This document shows, one piece after another, positions 1 to 9,608 of a stretch of DNA of 15,205 nucleotides. Under the pieces are notes generated by a model. The model did not search any database. It saw only the letters and a program-made list of their open reading frames with translations, and was not told the DNA's origin. Within the stretch, counting starts at the first letter, position 1. Every line of letters begins with the position of its first letter. The stretch is from DASTCC01 sp035711465 (GTDB taxonomy: Bacteria; Acidobacteriota; Vicinamibacteria; Vicinamibacterales; SCN-69-37): assembly GCA_035711465.1 (NCBI GenBank), contig DASTCC010000005.1, positions 1 through 15,205 on the forward strand, in the 5' to 3' direction. Both the position numbers and the translations under genes were made by a program.

Positions 1-1447
<1,447 letters not shown>

Positions 1448-1451
1448 GCGG

Positions 1452-1763
1452 TCACCACTTCAGCGACGTGAACACGTCCGGACTGAGCGAGTCCTTGTGC
1501 CGGAACAGTGCGATGACGACGGCGAGGCCGACGGCGGCTTCGGCCGCGGCCACGGTCATGACGAAGAAGACGATGATCTGCCCGTCCACCGATCCGAGAT
1601 AGCGATCGACGGCGACGAACGTGAGGTTGACCGCGTTCAGCATCACCTCGACCGAGAGCAGGATGGTGATGATGTTGCGGCGCAGAAAGACGCCGGCGGT
1701 GCCGATGGCGAAGAGCACGGCCGAGAGCATCAGGTAGTGGTTGAGCGTCGGTTCGGGCAGCAC
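1452..1763 (-). CDS. nuoK: NADH-quinone oxidoreductase subunit K
   Basis: This small membrane subunit of the complex I proton-translocating arm has 103 residues, the usual family length, and three predicted transmembrane helices. The conserved membrane carboxylates are visible as Glu39 (LLSVEVMLNAVNL) and Glu75 (MTVAAAEAAVGLAVV), matching the Glu36 and Glu72 positions known in E. coli NuoK. The start is GTG at 1763, directly after the nuoJ stop, and is supported by a good ribosome binding site at 1773-1779. The stop lies 4 bp before the nuoL start, so J, K and L are probably translationally coupled. Confidence 0.96.
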   Translation of the reverse strand: MLPEPTLNHYLMLSAVLFAIGTAGVFLRRNIITILLSVEVMLNAVNLTFVAVDRYLGSVDGQIIVFFVMTVAAAEAAVGLAVVIALFRHKDSLSPDVFTSLKW

Positions 1764-2279
1764 CTAGCGGGGCTCCTTTCGCGCCAGGATGATCGCGCCG
1801 ACCATGGCGACCAGGATCAGCACGGAGGTGGCTTCGAACGCGAAGCCGTACTCGCGGAACAGCGTGATGCCGATGTCGTAGACCGACGTGTCGGGCTGCG
1901 ACTGACCCGGCAGCGGCGTCTGCTGCAGCCGGCTCACCGCCCACCACAGCTCCACCGCGAGCACGAGCGAGAGCACCGCGCCGAACCGCCGCGGCCCGGC
2001 GCCGCCGATGAACCGCGCGTGATAGCCGGTCGGCGGATCCTCGGTCGGCACGTTGAGCAGCATGACGACGAAGAGGAACAGCACCATGATCGCGCCGGCG
2101 TAGATGATGATCTGAATCGCCGCCACGAACGGCGCGCCGAGCAGCACGTAGAGCCCCGACAACGCCCCGAACGAGACGATCAGCAGCAGCACGCTGTACA
2201 TCGGGTTGCGCTGCCCGATGACGAGCAGCGACGCCATCACCGCGCCGACCGCCAGAATCCAGAAGAGGATCGCGTCCAT
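1764..2279 (-). CDS. nuoJ: NADH-quinone oxidoreductase subunit J
   Basis: This membrane subunit of complex I contributes, with NuoA, H and K, to the link between quinone reduction and proton pumping. The 171-residue product begins MDAILFWILAVGAV and has about five hydrophobic helices. The family's hallmark third helix is present (IQIIIYAGAIMVLFLFVVMLL, about residues 55-75), which contains the conserved Tyr-Ala-Gly and pi-bulge region. A hydrophilic stretch (about 77-97) and a loop rich in Gln and Pro (about 118-130) separate the last helices. It starts 13 bp after nuoH and touches nuoK. In many bacteria nuoI lies between H and J; here there is no room for it. Confidence 0.95.
   Translation of the reverse strand: MDAILFWILAVGAVMASLLVIGQRNPMYSVLLLIVSFGALSGLYVLLGAPFVAAIQIIIYAGAIMVLFLFVVMLLNVPTEDPPTGYHARFIGGAGPRRFGAVLSLVLAVELWWAVSRLQQTPLPGQSQPDTSVYDIGITLFREYGFAFEATSVLILVAMVGAIILARKEPR
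1773..1779 (-). promoter_or_regulatory. Ribosome binding site of nuoK
   Basis: AAAGGAG on the minus strand sits within the last codons of nuoJ, 9 bp upstream of the GTG at 1763. It decides in favour of this GTG as the nuoK start. Confidence 0.7.
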
Positions 2280-2292
2280 ATCGGTCAGCCGC

Positions 2293-3327
2293 CTACCAGC
2301 CCATGTAGACGACCACGAAGGCCGTCACCAGCAGGTTGATGACCGCCGCCGGCAGGAGCCATTTCCATCCGAACTCCATCAGCTGGTCGTAGCGATAGCG
2401 CGGCAGCGTCCACCGCATCCAGATGTAGAAGAACAAGAGCGCGAACGTCTTGATCAGGAACCAGACCCAGCCGAGCCACTCCGGCAGGAACGGCCCGTGC
2501 CAGCCGCCGAGGAACAGATCCGTGGCGACCGCCGAGACCGTGACCATGTTCACGTACTCGGCGAGGAAGAACAGCGCGAAGCTCATCGAGCTGTACTCGG
2601 TGTGGTAGCCGGCGACCAGCTCCTGCTCGGCTTCGGGGAAATCGAACGGCGCCCGGTTGGTCTCGGCGACGCCGGCGACGAGGAAGATGAAGAAGCCGAG
2701 CGGCTGGATGAAGATGTACCACTTCGGCAGGAACCCGAACCAGTAGCCGGCCTGCTGATCGACGATGCCGCGGAGCGAGAGCGACCCGGCGAGCATGATC
2801 ACGGCGGCGAACGAGAGGCCGTAGGCAAGCTCGTAGCTGATCATCTGCGCCGACGAGCGCAGGCCGCCGAGCAGCGCATACTTGCTGTTCGACGCCCAGC
2901 CGGCGAGGACGATGCCGTAGACGCCCATCGAGGTGATCGCGAAGATCACCAGCAGGCCGACGTTGACGTCCGCGACGGCGAGCGAGATCGGCCGATCGAG
3001 CAGCCCGAAGAAGGTCGTGTCGGCGCCGAAGGGCACCACGGCGAAGGCCGCGAACGCCGCCGTCGCCGACAGCACCGGCGCCGCGTAGAAGAGGAGCGTG
3101 TCGGCCGACTTCGGCCGCAGCTCCTCTTTCATGATCAGCTTGAGGATGTCGGCGAGCGGCTGCAGCAGGCCGCGCGGGCCGACCAAATAGGGCCCGTAGC
3201 GCTGCTGGATGAAGCCGGCGACCTTGCGCTCCATGTAGACGAGCACCGCCGCCGAGATCTGCAGGGCCAGGAAGACCACGCCGATCATGGCGATCTGCGC
3301 GATCAGTTCCGGAGAGGGCATCGGCAT
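2293..3327 (-). CDS. nuoH: NADH-quinone oxidoreductase subunit H
   Basis: This membrane subunit forms the quinone entry chamber of complex I together with NuoB and NuoD. It has 344 residues, a typical length, and about eight hydrophobic helices. Family signatures are ERKVAGFIQQRYGP (about residues 33-46), GPRGLLQPLADILKLIMKE (50-68), GWASNSKYALLGGLRSSAQ (143-161) and the acidic loop ETNRAPFDFPEAEQELVAGY (222-241). The ATG at 3327 has a strong Shine-Dalgarno sequence. The gene follows nuoF by 14 bp, where nuoG would normally intervene. Confidence 0.96.
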   Translation of the reverse strand: MPMPSPELIAQIAMIGVVFLALQISAAVLVYMERKVAGFIQQRYGPYLVGPRGLLQPLADILKLIMKEELRPKSADTLLFYAAPVLSATAAFAAFAVVPFGADTTFFGLLDRPISLAVADVNVGLLVIFAITSMGVYGIVLAGWASNSKYALLGGLRSSAQMISYELAYGLSFAAVIMLAGSLSLRGIVDQQAGYWFGFLPKWYIFIQPLGFFIFLVAGVAETNRAPFDFPEAEQELVAGYHTEYSSMSFALFFLAEYVNMVTVSAVATDLFLGGWHGPFLPEWLGWVWFLIKTFALLFFYIWMRWTLPRYRYDQLMEFGWKWLLPAAVINLLVTAFVVVYMGW

Positions 3328-3335
3328 CGCGTCAG

Positions 3336-3341
3336 CTCACC

Positions 3342-3343
<2 letters not shown>
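3336..3343 (-). promoter_or_regulatory. Ribosome binding site of nuoH overlapping the nuoF stop
   Basis: GAGGTGAG on the minus strand overlaps the nuoF TGA and lies 8 bp from the nuoH ATG. This is the best Shine-Dalgarno sequence seen in the operon. It indicates that the F-to-H junction is a working gene boundary rather than a scar with a damaged gene. Confidence 0.65.
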
Positions 3344-4649
<1,306 letters not shown>

Positions 4650-4651
4650 GG

Positions 4652-5257
4652 CTAGCTTTGCGGCTTGACGTCGAGGTGACAGCCGGTGAGCGACGCGGCG
4701 CCGCGCTGGCGCAGGCCCTCGACGAGCTTGCCGACGTCGTTCGGATCCTGGAGCTCGTGCCAGTCGTCGTTGACGCCAACGACCGGGGCGCGGTCGCAGG
4801 CGCCGAGGCACTCGACCTCGAGCAGCGTGAACTCGCCGTTGGCGTCGGTCTCCCCCGCCTTGATGCCGAGCGTCTTCGACAGCTGCTCGGTCACGCGCTC
4901 GGCGCCCATCAGCGCGCACGACAACGTCCGGCACACCTGCAGGACGTGGCGGCCGACCGGCCGCGTGTAGAACATCGTGTAGAACGAGACCACGTCCTCG
5001 ACTTCCGCCGGCGTGCAGCGAATCACGTCGGCGACGTGGCGCATCGCGTTCTGCGTCAGATAGCCCTGCTGGTGCTGGGCGATGTAGAGCGCCGCCAGGA
5101 TCGCCGACTTGCGGCGCTCCTCGGGATACCGGGCGCAGATCTCCTCGAGCTTCGCCCGGTTCTCGGCGGTGTAGGCAAACGCCGGCCCTTCCTCGGGCAG
5201 CGCCCGCGCGGACTTGTGATGCCCGCGCCCGTAGTCCATCGTGGGGTGAAAACTCAT
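4652..5257 (-). CDS. nuoE: NADH-quinone oxidoreductase subunit E (2Fe-2S)
   Basis: This is a thioredoxin-fold subunit of the NADH-dehydrogenase module that binds cluster N1a. The 201-residue product carries the four expected cysteines: Cys109 and Cys114 (VCRTLSC) and Cys150 and Cys154 (ECLGAC). Ahead of the core (starting near residue 30) there is a polar N-terminal stretch, MSFHPTMDYGRGHHKSAR, that makes it longer than the E. coli protein (166). A start at an internal ATG seven codons in (MDYGRG) is possible. The gene follows nuoD by 16 bp and precedes nuoF by 2 bp. E and F side by side are the standard diaphorase pair. Confidence 0.95.
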   Translation of the reverse strand: MSFHPTMDYGRGHHKSARALPEEGPAFAYTAENRAKLEEICARYPEERRKSAILAALYIAQHQQGYLTQNAMRHVADVIRCTPAEVEDVVSFYTMFYTRPVGRHVLQVCRTLSCALMGAERVTEQLSKTLGIKAGETDANGEFTLLEVECLGACDRAPVVGVNDDWHELQDPNDVGKLVEGLRQRGAASLTGCHLDVKPQS

Positions 5258-5273
5258 CGCAGCCTCGCGCGCA

Positions 5274-6455
5274 TCATCGGTCCACGTCTCCCATGACGAC
5301 GTCGGTGGATCCGATCACCGCGATGACGTCCGCGATCAGCCCGCCTTCGATCATCTTCGGCAGCGCCTGGCAGCCGAGGAACGACGGCGCCCGCGCCTTG
5401 ACGCGCATCGGCCGGTTCGTGCCGTCCGAGACGATGTAGAAGCCGTGCTCGCCGCGCGGCCCCTCGACCGGCACGTAGGCCTCGCCCTTCGGCACGTTGA
5501 AGCCCTGCGAGTAGACGAGGAAGTGCTGAATCAGCGCTTCCATCTCGGTGTAGACCCGATCCTTGGGCGGCGGCACGATGCGGTAGTCGCCGCAGTCGTA
5601 GACGCCGGCCGGCGTGATCCGCTCGAGCGCCTGCGTGACGATGCGAGCGCTCTGGCGCATCTCGTCCATCTTCACCTGGTAGCGCGCGAAGACGTCGCCG
5701 GCGGTGCGCGTCGGGATGTCGAACTCGAAGGTCTCGTATTTGATGTACGGGAACGCCTTGCGGACGTCGTACGGAATGCCGGCCGCGCGCGCGAGTGGGC
5801 CGACCAGCCCGAGCGCCAGCGTATCGTCCTTCGATAGCGTGCCGACGCCCTGCGTGCGCAGCATCCACACCTGGTTCTTGGTGAGCAGCTTCTCGTACTC
5901 GTCGACCTTGGCCGGGAACTTGTTGATGAAATCGCGGACGGTATCCAGAAAGCCCCGCGGCAGATCCTCGCGCAGGCCGCCGATGCGGATGTAGCTCGGA
6001 AACATCCGGAAGCCGGCGATGGCCTCGTTCATGTTCAGCAGCTGCTCGCGCTCGCGGAACGCGTACATCATCACCGACACCGCGCCGATCTCCATGGCGT
6101 GGGTCCCGAGCCAGACCAGATGACTGTTGATGCGCTGGAGCTCGGCGATCAGCACCCTGATCCAGGTGACCCGATCGGGCATCTCCAGGCCGAGCAGCTT
6201 CTCGACCGACAGGCAGAACCCCAGGCTGTTCGACTGCGCGCCGAGGTAGTCCATGCGCTCGACCAGCGGAATCACCTGCTGCCACTTCTTCTGTTCGGCC
6301 GTCTTTTCGATGCCGGTGTGCAGGAAGCCCACCGTCGGATCGGCCGAGACGATGTTCTCGCCGTCGAGCTCGAGCACCAGCCGCAGCACGCCGTGCGTGC
6401 TGGGGTGCTGCGGTCCCATATTCACGGTCATCGTCTCGGTGCGGAGTTCCGGCAT
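5274..6455 (-). CDS. nuoD: NADH-quinone oxidoreductase subunit D (49 kDa type)
   Basis: This peripheral subunit lines the quinone-binding cavity of complex I with NuoB. The 393-residue product has the length of a stand-alone NuoD; NuoC is encoded separately, unlike the fused NuoCD of enterobacteria. The sequence shows MGPQHPSTHGVLRLVLELDG (residues 13-32) with the conserved histidines 17 and 21, FLHTGIEK, and ERMDYLGAQSN with Tyr70 in the position of the quinone-contacting tyrosine known from Thermus. The C-terminus ends IGSTDVVMGDVDR, also typical. The ATG at 6455 follows nuoC by 15 bp. Confidence 0.97.
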   Translation of the reverse strand: MPELRTETMTVNMGPQHPSTHGVLRLVLELDGENIVSADPTVGFLHTGIEKTAEQKKWQQVIPLVERMDYLGAQSNSLGFCLSVEKLLGLEMPDRVTWIRVLIAELQRINSHLVWLGTHAMEIGAVSVMMYAFREREQLLNMNEAIAGFRMFPSYIRIGGLREDLPRGFLDTVRDFINKFPAKVDEYEKLLTKNQVWMLRTQGVGTLSKDDTLALGLVGPLARAAGIPYDVRKAFPYIKYETFEFDIPTRTAGDVFARYQVKMDEMRQSARIVTQALERITPAGVYDCGDYRIVPPPKDRVYTEMEALIQHFLVYSQGFNVPKGEAYVPVEGPRGEHGFYIVSDGTNRPMRVKARAPSFLGCQALPKMIEGGLIADVIAVIGSTDVVMGDVDR

Positions 6456-6470
6456 GTGGTCGCGCCTCGC

Positions 6471-7109
6471 CTACTCAGCCTTCGATCGCGGCGGGCGCAC
6501 GCTCGCCTGCCGCTGCGCCAGTTCCTGTCGCGCGCGTACGTTGGCCGCGAATTCCTCGGGCGTGAGCTCGAGCGGAGACCACGACGCCGTCTCCTTCTTG
6601 ATCTGGACCGGGTAGTCCTTGCGCAGCGGGTGGCCCTGCCAGTCGTCGGGCATCAGCACGCGGCGCAGATCGGGATGCCCTTCGAAGGCGATGCCGAACA
6701 GATCGAAAACCTCGCGCTCGAGCCAGTTGGCCGCCGGCCAGATGACCGTGGCGGTCGGGATCCGCGCGTCGTCGCCCGCGAGCAGCACCTTCACGCGCAA
6801 CCGGCGCCGGGGCGCCGCTTCGGAGGTGCCCGCCTCGGGCACGATGTAATCGGGGCCGAGACACGCAAGGTGGTAGACCACCTCGTAGCGCGGCTGACGG
6901 GGCAGGTAATCGGCCGCGGTGACTTCGACGAGAAACGAGAACTGCAGCGCCGGATGATTGCGCAGCGTACGCAGCACCTCGACGATGGCGGCGCGATCGA
7001 CGACGAGCGTGGGCATGCCGTCGCCGGCCGGCAGCGCTTCGATGGCGACCGCCGGCAGGGCGCTGCCGAGAATCTCGTGAACCGAGGTCGAATCCATGGT
7101 CTCCGGCAT
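6471..7109 (-). CDS. nuoC: NADH-quinone oxidoreductase subunit C (30 kDa type)
   Basis: This connecting subunit of the peripheral arm packs against NuoD. The 212-residue product carries the 30-kDa signature around residues 131-166: EREVFDLFGIAFEGHPDLRR, then LMPDDWQGHPLRKDYP. The tail (PPRSKAE) is charged and probably flexible. Two starts are possible: ATG at 7109 (MPETMDST), 5 bp after the nuoB stop, or ATG at 7097 (MDSTSV), which has GGAG very close before it. I prefer 7109 for its spacing, but the difference is only four residues. Separate C and D genes are the common arrangement outside gamma- and some delta-proteobacteria. Confidence 0.94.
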   Translation of the reverse strand: MPETMDSTSVHEILGSALPAVAIEALPAGDGMPTLVVDRAAIVEVLRTLRNHPALQFSFLVEVTAADYLPRQPRYEVVYHLACLGPDYIVPEAGTSEAAPRRRLRVKVLLAGDDARIPTATVIWPAANWLEREVFDLFGIAFEGHPDLRRVLMPDDWQGHPLRKDYPVQIKKETASWSPLELTPEEFAANVRARQELAQRQASVRPPRSKAE

Positions 7110-7114
7110 TCGGC

Positions 7115-7579
7115 CTACGCGCTCATCCGCTGCTGATCGATCTTTCGCTGGAGCTGGACGATGCCGTAGATGAGCGCCTCCGGGCGCGGCGGGCAGCCCG
7201 GCACGTAGACGTCGATCGGCACTACCTGCTCGACGCCCTGGACGATGGCGTAGTTGTCGAAGACCCCGCCGCAGCTGGCGCAGGCGCCCATCGAGATGAC
7301 CCACTTGGGCTCGGGCATCTGGTCGTAGATGCGGCGCAGGACCGGCGCCATCTTCCGCGACAGGCGGCCGGCGATAATCATCAGATCGGACTGGCGCGGC
7401 GAGCCGCGGAAGACCTCGGCGCCGAAGCGCGCGATGTCGTAGCGGCCGGCGGCCATCGCCATCATCTCGATCGCGCAGCAGGCCAGACCGAACGTGACCG
7501 GCCAGATTGCCGATCGGCGCGCCCACTGCACCATCTTTTCGACGGTCGTGGTGAGAACGGGAGTGTCGTGTTCAGGCAT
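7115..7579 (-). CDS. nuoB: NADH-quinone oxidoreductase subunit B (N2 cluster)
   Basis: This subunit holds cluster N2, the final iron-sulfur centre that reduces quinone. The 154-residue product has all four N2 ligands: the adjacent Cys34-Cys35 (FGLACCAIEMM), Cys100 (SMGACASCGG) and Cys129 (VPGCPPRPE). The region GRLSRKMAPVLRRIYDQMPEP is also typical. The ATG at 7579 has no clear Shine-Dalgarno sequence. Instead, the gene is separated from nuoA by 115 bp of short repeats, the widest gap in the operon, which may lower its translation or call for a second transcript start. Neither effect can be shown from sequence. Confidence 0.97.
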   Translation of the reverse strand: MPEHDTPVLTTTVEKMVQWARRSAIWPVTFGLACCAIEMMAMAAGRYDIARFGAEVFRGSPRQSDLMIIAGRLSRKMAPVLRRIYDQMPEPKWVISMGACASCGGVFDNYAIVQGVEQVVPIDVYVPGCPPRPEALIYGIVQLQRKIDQQRMSA

Positions 7580-7603
7580 GAGGTATCAAGGGCGTTCAAC
7601 GCA

Positions 7604-7631
7604 AAAACTCAAAACTCAGAACTTAAAACTC
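7604..7631. repeat. AAAACTC tandem heptads in the nuoA-nuoB spacer
   Basis: On the plus strand there are four units: AAAACTC (7604), AAAACTC (7611), AGAACTT (7618) and AAAACTC (7625). They form a conspicuous AT-rich patch in GC-rich surroundings. The 7-bp unit length matches the GTGC arrays elsewhere in the window, although the sequence differs. Confidence 0.85.
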
Positions 7632-7636
7632 GGGCG

Positions 7637-7649
7637 GCGCCTTCGGCGC
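7637..7649. repeat. Small GC hairpin between two repeat types
   Basis: GCGCC and GGCGC form a perfect 5-bp stem with a TTC loop. It lies directly between the AAAACTC heptads and the CAAGCCTT octads. A pyrimidine-rich tract follows on the plus strand, but no plus-strand gene ends here. I read it as part of a compound intergenic repeat rather than a terminator; a weak attenuator between nuoA and nuoB cannot be excluded. Confidence 0.5.
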
Positions 7650-7660
7650 TTCTTTCTTTC

Positions 7661-7690
7661 AGGCCTCAAGCCTTCAAGCCTTCAAGCCTT
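7661..7690. repeat. CAAGCCTT tandem octads next to the nuoA stop
   Basis: Three perfect copies of CAAGCCTT at 7667, 7675 and 7683 follow a degenerate unit (AGGCCT) at 7661. The array ends 4 bp from the nuoA stop codon, so it occupies the 3' flank of nuoA in the operon transcript. Confidence 0.85.
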
Positions 7691-7694
7691 CGGA

Positions 7695-8066
7695 TCAGTG
7701 TCGCCGCCGATCGCCCGACCAATCGAAGGCCCCCTTGCGCCAGACGTAGATGTAGCCGGTCACCAGGATCAGGAAGAACGTGAGGAGCTGCACGAACCCT
7801 GTCATGCCGAGGTCGCGGTAGGCAATCGCCCATGGATAGAGGAACGCGATCTCGATGTCGAAGAGGAGAAAGATCATCGCCACGAGATAGAACTTCACCG
7901 ACTGGCGCTCGCGCGCATCGCCGACGGGCGGCATGCCGCACTCGTAGGGCGCCGATTTCTCCGGCGTCGGCTTCCGCGGTCCGAGGAACTGGGAGAGCAG
8001 GACGTTGCCTGCGGAAAAGCCCAGGCCGAGGCCGATCATGATGAGAACTGGCCAGAAGCCTCCCAT
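7695..8066 (-). CDS. nuoA: NADH-quinone oxidoreductase subunit A
   Basis: This is a small membrane subunit of complex I with three helices. The 123-residue product contains the conserved loop APYECGMPP with Cys43, followed by RQSVKFYLVAMIFLLFDIEI and AFLYPWA, including Asp70 and Glu72 at the conserved membrane acidic positions. The ATG at 8066 has GAGG a few bases upstream (ACGAGGTTC). As first gene of the operon it lies about 100 bp downstream of the predicted promoter. The C-terminus (WSGDRRRH) is short and basic. Confidence 0.96.
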   Translation of the reverse strand: MGGFWPVLIMIGLGLGFSAGNVLLSQFLGPRKPTPEKSAPYECGMPPVGDARERQSVKFYLVAMIFLLFDIEIAFLYPWAIAYRDLGMTGFVQLLTFFLILVTGYIYVWRKGAFDWSGDRRRH

Positions 8067-8127
8067 GAACCTCGTCTCTCCCGGGACTGTCTCGCCGATC
8101 CGGGCAGGGCCGGCGGGACGAAAGGTG

Positions 8128-8154
8128 GCGCGACGGCACGCTTGTTCGTCGCGC
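8128..8154. repeat. Inverted repeat in the nuo leader
   Basis: The perfect 8-bp arms GCGCGACG (8128-8135) and CGTCGCGC (8147-8154) flank an 11-bp loop. If the nuo transcript begins near 8160, the hairpin would sit at its extreme 5' end, where it could stabilise the RNA. As DNA it could be an operator just downstream of the promoter. Both roles are inference. Confidence 0.6.
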
Positions 8155-8166
8155 GATCAAGCTCAA

Positions 8167-8195
8167 ATGCTAACGAACGCTCGTGATGCAGTCAA
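8167..8195 (-). promoter_or_regulatory. Predicted sigma70-type promoter of the nuo operon
   Basis: Read on the minus strand, TTGACT (8195-8190) and TAGCAT (8172-8167) are separated by exactly 17 bp. Each hexamer matches the consensus at most positions. The expected transcript start is near 8160, giving a leader of about 95 nt before nuoA. No other candidate in the divergent region is as good on this strand. Confidence 0.65.
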
Positions 8196-8214
8196 TCGCG
8201 TTGCACGCCGGGCG

Positions 8215-8220
8215 TACACT
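8215..8220 (+). promoter_or_regulatory. Possible -10 element for a leaderless glycosyltransferase transcript
   Basis: TACACT fits the TANNNT pattern and ends 8 bp before the ATG at 8229 (5 bp before a GTG at 8226). A start about 7 bp downstream would give a leaderless mRNA, a layout common in several GC-rich phyla. No convincing -35 box and no Shine-Dalgarno sequence are seen, so this is tentative. Confidence 0.3.
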
Positions 8221-8228
8221 GTGCGGTG

Positions 8229-9608
8229 ATGCGCCTCGCCTGGTTTTCCCCGTGGCCGCCCGATCGGAGTGGCATCGCCGGACGATCGGCCGAAGCGGTG
8301 GCGCGTCTGGCGGCCCGCGGCCATGCGATCGACGTCTTCGTCGACGCCACGCGCGTGGCCACGACCCATCGTGGGCCTGGCGAGGCGGCGCACCCCGGCG
8401 AGATCCGCGTCCTCTCCGCGCACGACTTCGTGTGGCGCGAAGCCCGAGGGCAGTACGATCTGCCGGTCTATCAGGTCGGGAACTCGCGCCTGCACGAGTT
8501 CATCTGGCCGTACCTCACCCGCTGGCCCGGCCTGGCGGTCCTCCACGACGGACGCGTCCATCACGCGCGCGGCCGGGCGCTGCTGCTGCGCCGCCGCACC
8601 GACGATTACCGCGCCGAGCTCGCCTGGAACGACCCGGACGCCGGCGGCGCGCTCGCCGAGATGGGGATTGCCGGCTTCGGCGGCACGCACTACTACCAAT
8701 GGCCGCTCACGAAGGCCGTGACGGCGACGTCGCGCCTGGTCGCCTGTCATGCGGGCGGCGCCGTCGACGAGGTCCGCGGCTCCTGTCCGGAGGCGCGGGT
8801 CGAGCCGCTGGCGCTCGGCATGGGCCGGGCCGCCGTTCCCGACCAGAACGAGCGGCGCGCGATTCGACGGGCGCTCGGTCTCCCGGTGGACGCCGTGCTG
8901 TTCGGCGCCTTCGGGGCACTCGGCCCCGAGAAACGCGTCCCGCAGATCCTGCGCGCCTTCGCGGCCACGCGCGCGCGTCTGACACCCGCGCATCTCGTGC
9001 TGGGCGGCGCCATGACCGACGCCATCGATCTCGACGCCGAATCGCGGCGGCTCGATCTCGGCGGCGTCCTGCACCGGCTCGAAGACCTCGACGACCGCGC
9101 CTTCGAGGACGCCATCGCGGCGGTCGACATCTCGTTGAACCTGCGATGGCCGACGGCGCTCGAGACCTCCGGTCCGTGGCTCCAGGCGCTGTCGGCCGCG
9201 CGGCCCACGGTGATCGTCGATCTCGCCCAGTCCGGCCGCGTCCCCACGCTCGACCCGCGGACCTGGCAGCCGCATTTTCCGGCGCGCCGCGAACGCGGTG
9301 GTGCTCCGGTGGCGGTGGCGCTCGACGTCCTCGACGAGGAACATTCGCTGCGCAAGGCGATCGTCCGGCTCGGCTGGGATGCTGACCTGCGCGCCGAGCT
9401 GGGCGCGGCCGCGCGCGCCTACTGGGAAGCGCATCACACCGTCGATCGCATGGTCGACGGCTACGAAACGCTGATCGCCGCCGCGATCGACGCGCCGGCG
9501 CCAGCGGTCGCGCTCCCGGCCCACCTTCGCCCCGATCCATTCGATTTCACGCGCCGGCTGCTCGCCAGCGTCGAGACGCCGCTGCCCGAGATCCTCGACA
9601 CCCGATGA
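8229..9608 (+). CDS. Glycosyltransferase, GT-B fold, GT4-like
   Basis: Probably a cytoplasmic, retaining sugar transferase that adds a sugar to a surface glycan. The 459-residue product starts MRLAWFSPWPPDRSGIAG, a typical Rossmann opening of GT-B enzymes with the glycine-rich acceptor loop. The second domain begins near residue 218 (VLFGAFGALGPEKRVPQIL), with the Glu-Lys-Arg motif expected near the nucleotide-sugar phosphates. NLRWPTALETSGPWLQALSA around residue 312 is the donor-site segment, with its glutamate in the place of the GT4 E-x7-E region. A GTG one codon earlier (8226) is an alternative start. The stop overlaps the thiS start as ATGA. The sugar donor and acceptor cannot be told from sequence. 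Confidence 0.85.
   Translation: MRLAWFSPWPPDRSGIAGRSAEAVARLAARGHAIDVFVDATRVATTHRGPGEAAHPGEIRVLSAHDFVWREARGQYDLPVYQVGNSRLHEFIWPYLTRWPGLAVLHDGRVHHARGRALLLRRRTDDYRAELAWNDPDAGGALAEMGIAGFGGTHYYQWPLTKAVTATSRLVACHAGGAVDEVRGSCPEARVEPLALGMGRAAVPDQNERRAIRRALGLPVDAVLFGAFGALGPEKRVPQILRAFAATRARLTPAHLVLGGAMTDAIDLDAESRRLDLGGVLHRLEDLDDRAFEDAIAAVDISLNLRWPTALETSGPWLQALSAARPTVIVDLAQSGRVPTLDPRTWQPHFPARRERGGAPVAVALDVLDEEHSLRKAIVRLGWDADLRAELGAAARAYWEAHHTVDRMVDGYETLIAAAIDAPAPAVALPAHLRPDPFDFTRRLLASVETPLPEILDTR

Noticed and set aside
2280..2292. Degraded remnant of nuoI between nuoH and nuoJ
   Set aside because: Only 13 bp separate the genes and both flanking genes are intact, so no remnant can be present.
4650..4934. 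N-terminal extension of NuoF to 530 residues
   Set aside because: The extra sequence is the out-of-frame translation of nuoE. The ATG at 4649 gives the normal NuoF start and length.
7637..7660. Intrinsic terminator on the plus strand in the nuoA-nuoB spacer
   Set aside because: The stem has only 5 bp, the following tract is mixed C and T, and no plus-strand gene precedes it.
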